Shown here piece after piece: positions 25,201-33,521 of a stretch of 64,000 nt of DNA. The position numbers were made by a program, and so were the translations under genes. Every line of letters begins with the position of its first letter. Position 1 is the stretch's first letter. The notes beneath the pieces were generated by a model, which had not been told where the DNA came from, did no database searches, and saw only the letters and a list, made by a program, of their open reading frames with translations. Source of the DNA: Ciona savignyi (lineage: Eukaryota > Chordata > Ascidiacea > Phlebobranchia > Cionidae); NCBI GenBank assembly GCA_000149265.1, contig CH003264.1:47685-111684 (forward strand), written 5' to 3'.

Positions 25201-26433
25201 GAGTGATAAATCAAGCGGAATTCCCCTGGGAGGTTAAACACCAAAACGGTATTTTTATTAAAAAAATAGCTTTTTGTGGCATAGCGCTTAAACAGCTGCT
25301 CCAATTTGAATAAGATTTGGTAGAATGTAAGTGCATTAGTCACTGATTTAACACTTAGAAGAAATAAAAAAAGTACTTAGGGAAATACCCTAAAAATAAG
25401 ATTTTGTTCCAAATCATGATTGTGACAAGCATGCCATGTCGCCCCGACATCTGCCAAAAGGAATAATGGAATCGTAATAAAAATTTGACATTTGTAAGAG
25501 AACATGGTTTAGATACGAAGAAACCAAAATTTTGGGTAATAAATCCAGGGGAATTCCCCTGAGACGTTAAAATCCAAAAGGTTTTTTTTCCAATAAATTA
25601 GCTTTTTGGGGCATATAGCGCTGGAACGCCTGCTCTAATTTTGATCAGATTTGGCGAAATGTTGGACTATTAGACACTTTGTGCCAATTAAAGGAAAGAA
25701 AACATTTACTTAGGGTAATTACGTTAAAAACGACGATATGTTCCTTAATTACGTTTGTGACTGGCATGCCATATCGCACTGACAAATAAGACTAGCAGTC
25801 GACAAATCAGATTACAACTTTAAGAATTGTTACATAACATGACCCACATATGTAAAAACAGAAACTTATCTACTAAACCTAGGGGAATTGCCTGACACAT
25901 GAAAAACTAAATCGGGCTGTTTTGGCAATTTAGCTTCATTTCACTTCAGCGCTTGAAAAGAAGGTTTAATTTAAAATATTTGTGGTGAAAATGTTCGTAA
26001 ATTTAAGACGTTTATTCTTTTTTTAACTACACATGGAAAAGAAGTTTGGCTTGATAACTCTGGGACCCATGCGTTTATGCTTGCAGAAACAAACTACATA
26101 TAATCAGTGTATGAAATACAAATTGTGGTTAGGGACCCTGTAGCATGAGTATATGGCCTACAACATGTGGTTTACAAATAGTGGTGGTTAAACACGTGGT
26201 TGACACTCTCTAGTTTTTTAATTGGGTCTTGCAGGCATGGCAAAAACATCAAACAAACTAAATTACCAAAATATGTAAAAAAAAACTCTCCGATCTTCCA
26301 CATAAAATATGTTATATTTTATAGATTAAAACTGAGCGTCCGTGAACTGTTCGTGATACATAAGCTTGATCATTTTGAAGACCAATTCGGAAAGATGGAG
26401 TCGTTACACAATAAACCGAAGGATAATGTATAG
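16225..26433 (+). CDS. SLC22-family organic cation/anion transporter (major facilitator superfamily)
   Basis: Exons read as 16225-16422, 18448-18591, 19120-19223, 19488-19642, 19827-19995, 20213-20345, 20691-20759, 21130-21233, 21289-21421, 22897-22978, 23219-23401, 23939-24065 and a tentative last exon 26325-26433. All phases join to 569 residues, normal for SLC22. These are 12-helix plasma-membrane transporters of small organic ions. Visible marks: N-terminal GGFGKYQ and TM1; an extracellular loop with paired Cys and [27 protein letters not shown] after TM2; [14 protein letters not shown] before the central loop; GRKAFVFW; and the SLC22 signature [13 protein letters not shown] after TM12. 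The exon 1 donor (GTTTTA) is weak: the stronger GTAGTA at 16391 gives the wrong phase. The final exon was chosen only because it keeps phase after a good polypyrimidine acceptor. Substrate cannot be predicted. Confidence 0.88.
21923..22160 (+). mobile_element. Family A SINE (internally deleted)
   Basis: Plus-strand copy in an SLC22 intron. The head is shortened, and the body (TTAATGGACATTGCCTCAAC) and tail (CACGGCGATAAACAGAAATA) are recognisable. Confidence 0.7.
22723..22827 (-). mobile_element. Family B SINE
   Basis: Minus-strand copy in an SLC22 intron. The right end reads in reverse complement as TACGGTTGTGTGGCCGAATG. Confidence 0.75.
23559..23883 (+). mobile_element. Divergent family A SINE
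   Basis: The head (TAGCTCAATTGGCAACAGGG, GAGAGTTCG) is tRNA-like but differs from other copies. The body (GCTAGCTAGACGGTTGCGTCC) and tail (TAACTATCCTATATCC) match family A. It lies directly upstream of SLC22 exon 23939-24065. Confidence 0.6.
24324..26213 (+). mobile_element. CTAG-ending element with 335-bp tandem repeats (Helitron/Helentron-like?)
   Basis: One end starts TATGGGTCCC followed by a hairpin (GTCCC..GGGAC). The other end is GTTGACACTCTCTAG followed by T. Between them lie about five tandem units of 333-337 bp, each containing GATTGTGACAGGCATG, ACATCTACCA, CAGAAACCAAAA, GGAATTCCCC and AGCGCTTAAACAGC. Related copies occur at 36214-37408, 45094-46245, 63253 to the window end and 56730-56925. 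There are no matching terminal inverted repeats and no open frame of note, so it is non-autonomous. The CTAG-T end plus subterminal hairpin resembles Helitron-type elements, and the central tandem repeats resemble Drosophila DINE-1. This classification is inference. It fills the last predicted intron of the SLC22 gene. Confidence 0.6.
24412..25754 (+). repeat. Tandem array, unit about 335 bp
   Basis: The anchor GATTGTGAC recurs at 24412, 24749, 25085 and 25418, with a diverged copy (GTTTGTGAC) near 25754, giving periods of 337, 336, 333 and about 336 bp. The first three units are nearly identical and the later ones diverge, suggesting recent expansion at one side. Confidence 0.85.
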
Positions 26434-27172
26434 GAAAACTGACCTTTTATATGGTTTAAGTAGTAAACCATTTTAAATTTAAGCAGTATATATTAATTGG
26501 TACATTTCAATGCTAATTTTGTATTTTTGTGTGTTTTACCAATATATAAACGTAAAAATAGATATCGTAAAATCTCTATTTTCAACCCTTTCTCTATAGT
26601 GAAGGTTAATTGAAAGGTGGCGCTATATTTTTTGATTAGCCGGTCAGAATTTTGGGAAGATAAATTGCATTAATAAAAAAAACATGTAATACAGTTAACA
26701 CCTATCATCTAAAAAACAAGCAAAACATCAAACGTACCACATTTCATGATAAGTAATAAAAATCCACTGGTGAAAATCAAGTGTCGCTTGTGTAGCCGTC
26801 CTTATCATTTTCAACACTTTCCGCTTCAACATTGAGTGGGCAACGCTAAAAGGAGGAAAACTGCACACTAAAACTATGGGAAATAATTTTAGCCCTGTCA
26901 TGAACACTAATTTCAACCCCAGAACTAACCCTAACTCTCACCCCATATTTAAAACTAACTTTAATGCTCCAATATTAATTTTATTGAGCAGTTTCCCTTC
27001 TTCCCGCCCTCCCGCTTTCCCTCCTTTTAGTTTTACTCACATTGAGTTATTAAATGATTTAACGTTTACCGGTTTGTATGCATTTGCTCGCACTTTTTAT
27101 ATAGGAAACCTTTGTTAGCATAGCATAATGAATGTATAAGTTCTATTAAAGGGTGGCGCTCTATTTGTCTAC

Positions 27173-27174
<2 letters not shown>
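26434..27174. other. Intergenic, contains relatives of the 6676-7291 TIR element
   Basis: GGTGGCGCTATATTTTTT near 26617 and GGTGGCGCTCTATTTG near 27152 match the terminal repeat of the element at 6676-7291. The stretch 26880-27020 is the reverse complement of that element's TTAGTCT/TTAGTGT-rich interior. Boundaries are not clear. Confidence 0.45.

Positions 27175-27227
<53 letters not shown>
27175..27227. repeat. (TA)n microsatellite
   Basis: Uninterrupted TA dinucleotide run of about 53 bases. Confidence 0.95.
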
Positions 27228-27230
<3 letters not shown>

Positions 27231-27351
27231 TAAGATATCTTGACCCATTATTCATTAAATCAGTTTACATGTTTTCTTTATGTGAATGTCGAACCGTTAT
27301 ATTTTGCGTCATAAACGTTGTACGTAATAATAAGCATTTGTGTTAAAATAT

Positions 27352-27607
27352 CCAACCGAAAGGTTGCAAGTTCAAAACTGGTCGCTAACTCGTCGGTTGT
27401 GTCCTTGGTCAAGGCACTTTAGGAACATTGCCTGAACTCAGCGGATTAATGGGTTCTACCAAATTGAAGAAACATATTTAAATCATAGACAACACACTGC
27501 GATAGATCCGGTAACCTGACGGTGGGCGCGAGGTGATATGGCGATTACCCGTGTGTTAACCCCCTTGGTTTTTCAATTCACGGGGATAAACATATATATC
27601 CTATCCT
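27352..27607 (+). mobile_element. Family A SINE (head partly lost)
   Basis: Begins at CCAACCGAAAGGTTGCAAG, continues through the core GCACTTTAGGAACATTGCCT and ends in ATATATCCTATCC. Confidence 0.8.
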
Positions 27608-27670
27608 ATATTTTCCTATGTCGTCAATTCGGCTCAAAATCTATATTAAAACAAAGCTTTGGACAAAATA

Positions 27671-27780
27671 GTACGGTCGTGTGGCCGAATAGTTAACGCG
27701 ACCGATACATGTACCTTTACTCTTAAAACGGTCCCAGTGACGAGCCCATCGTTCGAAATTTAAATCAATAAAAAAGAAAA
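27671..27780 (+). mobile_element. Family B SINE
   Basis: GTACGGTCGTGTGGCCGAAT head, AAAACGGTCCCAGTGACGAG body, and an A-rich tail. Confidence 0.8.
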
Positions 27781-27789
27781 AAAGCTTTG

Positions 27790-29012
27790 GGCAGTATTGG
27801 GCACAGCATAGGACGCGTGGTAGGACAATTAGACTCTTTTGACGTGGATGCCGTGGCTGAAATATCACTTCCTTTTATATAGTCATGTCAGGGGGCGTTT
27901 ATGGAATCAAAACAATCAATTTATCATTATCATCGATATAATTCTTTAATATCTGATCAATTTACTGTGCGGAATCCTTCTACAGGTTTGCAAAAACAAC
28001 AAAGACACAACAACTAGGGAGATGGTTTTCAGAAGTTACGTTTTCCACTTTCAAGTCACACTTTAGTTACAAACTATTTTTAAATAGACACGTCTAACAA
28101 GAAAACTTATTTTCAAGACCTTAAAATATGATTGCATGTATATTGTGAGTTATATTTGTAATGCAGTAATAATTACGTTTTGAACTCGCGTATTATATTG
28201 ACATGAAGATGAAGTTACCGGCGCTCTTTCTGTTCTTATTTGTTCTGCGAGAATGTTAAAAATGCTACATAAAAGAGGGTCTAGTTGTTATAAAGTATAG
28301 TGTCCTATTCTTACATCTAAACAAGGGGCCATTAATGTGTTGCGCATAACGCAGAAAACTCATAACGACCATTATTTCAGCTGTAAACAAAAAAATAACA
28401 TTGAATTATTTTCAATGTAACTACTAGTTACGATCATTCCAATCGTTAACAACGAGCCCATATGGAATGAAAACAGAAGTCTCGATTTTTGCTTTGGTTC
28501 CCGATTGGTTCGATGAATTCGCGTATTGTTATGCGTCTCTCAGTTTCGTAACGTCACGTCCGATTTAACATAAAAGATAACTTAGAATAAAAAAAGGGAA
28601 ATGATGTTTTATATTAAGCATTTAATGTTAGTTGAGACTATCCAGTATTTATACCGATTTGTCTCTTGGTTGGGTTGGATTGTAAATGACAGTGCAGTGG
28701 CGTTTAAAAAAGGTATATTTTCCACTCGATTATAGTTCTTTGTGCTAAGTTATACTTGTCTACAGCGCTTATATTAGGGGCGTGTCTTAAAAACGTCTTT
28801 TATAAAAACATAGCCTGTTTTGGTGTAAATGTAATTTAAAAGCGAAAAAATTGTTCATATGTTTTAAAGATACATCTATACAGTTGGGAATTAGGTAGCT
28901 TTCCGAAATTTTAAAATACAGATGGTATTCCATGATTATTTTTCACTACTATGACTGTAGGTTAGATTTTTTATTGAAAAAATATAGTGCCCTGTTATAA
29001 TAAATTGTTTTT
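27790..29012. other. Intergenic, no gene recognised
   Basis: An acceptor-like CTACAG at 27986 is followed by an open stretch in the phase needed after SLC22 exon 24065, so it is an alternative candidate for that gene's last exon. Nothing else is recognisable. Confidence 0.3.
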
Positions 29013-29116
29013 AGCAGGCTTTGTTTCAAACCCATAATGAACTCGTCACCAAAACATTTTACGTATAGAATTGGCATAATTATCGGTCGCGTTAACCATT
29101 CAACCTCACCACCGTA
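29013..29116 (-). mobile_element. Family B SINE
   Basis: Minus-strand copy. The right end reads TACGGTGGTGAGGTTGAATG in reverse complement, diverged from the consensus. Confidence 0.65.
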
Positions 29117-29125
29117 CATGGTATT

Positions 29126-29236
29126 TTTTTAACCGAACAAAATTTGGAACCCATACTAGGTTCGTCACAAGGACCGTATTGGTATGTACTTTAGTATATG
29201 TATCGGTCGCGCTAACCATTTGGCCACATGACCGTA
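29126..29236 (-). mobile_element. Family B SINE
   Basis: Second minus-strand copy directly beside the previous one. Head ATACGGTCATGTGGCCAAAT, body GTCCTTGTGACGAACC. Confidence 0.75.
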
Positions 29237-29239
29237 TAC

Positions 29240-30580
29240 GCGTATATGGTATTAAGAAAGCTTCAGTTAGTCGAGCAATAATACAGTAACGGTGCTCTAC
29301 CGGGTACATTTTTAAAACCAATGTTTGGTCCACCGCGTTGTATTGATTGTTTTTTATTTGTTGGTTTTATCATCTAGCCGGTTAATTCCGACTATATTCT
29401 CTTTGTTTAACTCCAAGTAAATATTCTGTTAGACACTTTTGTGTGTTTTGCCGGGGATATTTAAACCTGAATCGCTGGTTCGCTTTCTATACAGATAAAC
29501 TGTATACAAGTCTGTCTTGAACACCATCTGCCAAACGACATTTTATCTTATGGTCGAATGAGCTGTGTGCTTAACCTTACGAATTGTAAGAGTAATCCTA
29601 TTTAGATGATCAAACCAAAACAGAGACAGTTGTGTAAACCGGTCGTCTTTAGGACAACAATAAACGTAATATATTTTTATGACACCCTTATTTCGGAGAA
29701 ATATTGTTTGTTTTGTAGATAATCTTCTTACCCGATTTCCACAAACAACTGGTTATATCAATACGAACCGCGTTGCTCAAATACCGTCAACACCGTTGCT
29801 CAAACACTTGTCACAATCTAGGAAAGTCCCCGCCTTTGGTCAGCGTCACTGACCCACATTTCCTTTGCCTTAAATTCCATAACAAAGAAGGCGAGTCTGA
29901 ACGTAAAGTTTTCCACTCAGGTTTTTGAATGTCCAATATTTCTTACGACTTTATAGCTCTACTAAGCAGTTATACCGTGAATAGCTTGACATATACCGAA
30001 GGAAGAAGATGGCGAGTTATACAAGGCAAGAACTGTCTTTACAAAAACACGTATATTTCTTAAACTTGAGCAGTTTAGTTTAATTTTGCTTCTTTTTTCC
30101 ATTAAGAACAATGACATAATTTTTATAAGTAAAGAAGGTGGGCAGCAAAAAAACAGTACTTAAAATGCGTCAGTAAAATACACACGACGGACTAAAAACG
30201 TATATTTCTTAAACTTAAACAGATCTTGGTAATCTTCGGGTTTTTGTTTGTATCTTAATAATATATTTGAATATAAAATTATTTTAAGGGGTTGGAGGTT
30301 GACTATTAGATGATTATGTAAAAGCTTTATTAGCTACCTGTAGGCCTACCTGTAGATAGATTGCATAAACTGGAAGCGAAAGTAAACGAAAGACAATTAA
30401 GCTATCAGCATGTCAAAGAATTTAACATATTCAATACCGAACTTACACACTTAAGGCACTACAGGGCAAACTGTTTACAAAAAAACGGAAGATTAAATTC
30501 AGTAAATTTATGTATTCTATAAGATAAAACGTTATCTTGTGTAGCTATAGAACATTTTCAAATTGTAAAAAACAGCAAAA
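29240..30580. other. Upstream region of the Ly6/uPAR-like gene
   Basis: No gene is recognised. Short open stretches such as the one after an ATG near 30009 have no supporting splice sites. Confidence 0.3.
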
Positions 30581-31891
30581 ATGAAATCTTGTGTGTTGGT
30601 TGGAATAGTTGTGGCAGTATTGATCCCCACAGTGATATCTCTGCAATGTTTGACCGGATATGACATCACCGCTTCAGCCGCGACCACCTTTCCCGTAGGA
30701 AATTACTCAACCATGACCAATTGTTCGGCGACTGACGACTCCTGTGTCCGCATAACTGCTACTGGCAACATGCTGGGATGTAAGTTTCCGTATTTGTTTT
30801 CTGTTTAAACATGTTGTTTGGGCATGCGCAGACTTGTTTTGATGGATTGCACATGCGCAGACTCGTTTTGATGGATTGCGCATGCGCAGACGCGTTTTGA
30901 TGGATTGCGCATGCGCAGACTTAGTTTGGTGGTTTGCGCATGCGCACAAAAGCAACAGATTGACTTCGAGTCTACACCAAAATGTTAGCTCGGACAACCC
31001 CACTTGACTGCTTGCGGTGAAAACGGACTTGTCAGTGGTAATTGGGCATTTTTACAAGTCAATATAAGGATAACATTTCCCAAACCAACTATTTTTTTCT
31101 GCTTTGGCACATTATGAGTTATCGTTAATTTATTTAATTGTTATGAATTCCGAAGTACCTTTTTACGCGTTTAGTTATAGTGGCTGAAGTAAGATTTCCC
31201 ATAACATAATGCGAACATTAGATGCCCATGCCCCAGTAATGTCTTGATCTATTTTAAATATGTTTTGTGGTTCAAGATCCTAAAACTATCATTTGTCTTT
31301 ACTTTAGTTTCGGTAACTGGTATCGGATACAGTGTTCTCAAAAGTCTAATTGTGCCTCTCTGTCCGGACAATGTTCGACACTCGCCCAGAACATTATCAA
31401 CACCCAGGCTACAATAACGTACGTAGGCTTGCTAAACACTATAGGAATCACCCATGGTTATTTATAATAACTTATAATTTACTTGTAATAACTTATCGTT
31501 TAACATATTCAGTTGCTGTAGACCAGTGATATGAGAAGCCATTCATCTTTACCCCCGTGAATGGGAAAGCGCAACTTTAGTTATCATATCTTACCTCATG
31601 CCCACCGACGGGTTACCAGAGCTATTACAGTGTGTCGTGTATGGTTGACACGTTTTTCAATATGGTAGAACCTATTAATACGATTTCTCATTGTCCTATT
31701 CCACATACAATCCCTTTTAATTCTATGGAACATTTCCCAGGAGCTGTCAACTCTCGTGTTGCTTCACCGACAACTGCAATTCTGAGCCGGTAGGTGGTGG
31801 TAGTGAGACAACGATTCTTCGTTCCGCAACAGTGATGTTGGCTGCTGCGTTTCACGTGATATTCTGGGGATTCACCTTCAGCGTCATCTAG
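30581..31891 (+). CDS. GPI-anchored Ly6/uPAR (LU, three-finger) domain protein
   Basis: Three exons. Exon 1, from 30581, encodes a signal peptide ending before LQC, the usual start of a mature LU domain, followed by a Cys-containing stretch (TMTNCSATDDSCVRIT). Exon 2 is 31308-31418, with Cys spacing QCSQKSNCASLSGQC. Exon 3 is 31741-31891 and holds the LU hallmark CCFTDNCN, a Gly-rich linker and a hydrophobic C-terminus typical of a GPI-anchor signal. The product would be a small three-finger protein on the outer membrane face, about 154 residues. The exon 1 end is uncertain: the strong donor GTAAGT at 30780 gives the wrong phase, whereas GTTTCC at 30784 keeps the frame and retains a Gly-Cys motif. 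A missed small exon is the alternative. Introns hold a minisatellite and a SINE. Confidence 0.82.
30822..30948 (+). repeat. 29-bp minisatellite carrying GCGCATGCGC palindromes
   Basis: Five copies of CATGCGCAGAC-type units start at 30823, 30852, 30881, 30910 and 30939, an exact 29-bp period. The core TGCGCATGCGCA is the consensus palindrome of the NRF-1 transcription factor. The array lies in intron 1 of the Ly6/uPAR-like gene, beginning about 40 bp after the donor. Confidence 0.9.
31538..31683 (-). mobile_element. Partial family A SINE
   Basis: Minus-strand tail and body only (CCCGTGAATGGGAAAGCGCA to TAGAACCTATTAATACG), in the second intron of the Ly6/uPAR-like gene. Confidence 0.7.
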
Positions 31892-32538
31892 TTTTTTTGT
31901 AGCCTTTTTCTGTAATCATTACCACAATTGCATATTTGGATTTAGCCTAACTCTCATTATAATTATATTAATTTTAACATTGCATCGATGATGGCACATA
32001 ACCGAAGATGCATATTGCACATTTGTTCACTTTAATTTATTCTTCCCCTCACACGTGTAAATTAAAAAAAAAACTTGCATTAATAATAAATATGTCATAG
32101 CGACAATGTGTTGTCAATTTTTCATATATATTACTCTCTTTACCTGGTATTTGTTCAGCCATAATTTCAACACTGAACCACATGACCCAAGTTTATGGTG
32201 AATATTGCAGCTCTTTAGGTTACAGTTTTAGTTTAGTTTATTCATTTTTTCCCCATAATTAAAAATATGGCAAACGAATCTAATCACGACACAAGAACAG
32301 GAAAAGACGGCAAAACGAACAGTAGTTAGAACACGTCATTTAAAAATAAAAGGTTATGATTAAAAAGATATAGCGAACGCGGCCGCCAAACCTAAGCGAA
32401 AGAACAATAATGTGCTAACAAAATTTAATTAAGACCATAAACGATCATAAATTATTTTTTTAAACTATATATCTTGTTTAATTGAGGGTGCTTATTCTCT
32501 GTCAGTTAATGCAGTGGGTGATTGTTGCGAAATATCTT
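31892..32538. other. 3' UTR and intergenic sequence after the Ly6/uPAR-like gene
   Basis: An AATAAA at 32085-32090 is a plausible polyadenylation signal for the preceding gene, giving a 3' UTR of about 200 bases. No other gene is seen. Confidence 0.45.
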
Positions 32539-32822
32539 GGATAAGATATTCATGTTTATCCCCGTGAGTGGGAAAACCAAGGGGGCTAACACACGGACAA
32601 TCGTCAGATCACCTCGCGCCCACCGTCGGGTTACCGGAGCTATTGCAGTGTGTTCAGTGTGATTTATAAATTCCTTTAATTAAGTAGAACCCCATTAATC
32701 CGCTGGGTTCAGACAATGTCTGTTAAGTGCCTTTCCCAAGGACACAACTGACTAGAAAGCGACCAGTTTCGCCAAATGCAACCATTCGACGGAAAGGCGA
32801 CGCACTTAACCACTGGCGGACA
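32539..32822 (-). mobile_element. Family A SINE
   Basis: Minus-strand near-complete copy, from tail ATAAGATATTCATGTTTATC to head GGCGACGCACTTAACCACTG. Confidence 0.8.
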
Positions 32823-33489
32823 GATCATGTAGATAATGAATTCTATTCTTCAGTCTACACATAATGGATGCAAATCGAGTGCGCAGCGTGTAATCATGTC
32901 TTTTACACAGTGTCATAAAAATCAAGGAATTTAAAGCAGTTTCGCTTAAGTTTTTACAACTATATTTAGGTAACACTAAGATCAGGTTAAATAAGGTTTA
33001 CAAAACGTAAGGATAATACAGTTGGTTGACATTGTATTGGGTTTCAATAATAACCGTTTTATTTTCATAAAATAAGTATTTATAGCTTATTTAGTTTCTG
33101 TGTGCCCAGACCTTGTATTGTACGTTATTCTATTTCTAGCATGTATTAAGGCCGTGGTTTAATTTTGTAAAGTATTTCACTTATATAAGGACATTTGTTC
33201 AAGTACAATACTCACACGTCGACATCAAAAATGTAGTAGGCCTAGGTGATTGCTGCGAGATATAGAATCAGATATGTTGTATCCCCGTAAATGGAAAAAC
33301 CAAGGGGGTTAACAATCGTCAGATTACATCGCGCCCACTGTGGGGTTAATCCAAACTTTTTTTAAAATTTTTTTGTTTAAAATCTTGTACATTTAAGTAC
33401 GTGTTTAGAACTGCAAAAGCGTAAACAGGCCAGTAGACTCCTATCCGATCTCCTATACATTTTACAAACTGCGGTGTACCAAAAAAACG
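32823..33489. other. Intergenic, 3' of the astacin gene
   Basis: Contains a tail fragment of a family A SINE (about 33260-33345) and otherwise nothing recognisable. Confidence 0.35.
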
Positions 33490-33495
33490 TTTATT
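33490..33495 (-). terminator. Polyadenylation signal of the astacin-type metalloprotease gene
   Basis: AATAAA on the minus strand, about 27 bases after the stop codon at 33522-33524, giving a very short 3' UTR. Confidence 0.55.
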
Positions 33496-33521
33496 AACCA
33501 AAATCATATTTTTCCAACTCA

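Noticed and set aside
24412-25754. CRISPR-like array
   Set aside because: The repeats are about 335 bp, contiguous and without unique spacers. The genome is eukaryotic and there are no cas genes.
27066-27248. Open frame with a Tyr-Ile repeat
   Set aside because: Translation of the (TA)n microsatellite.
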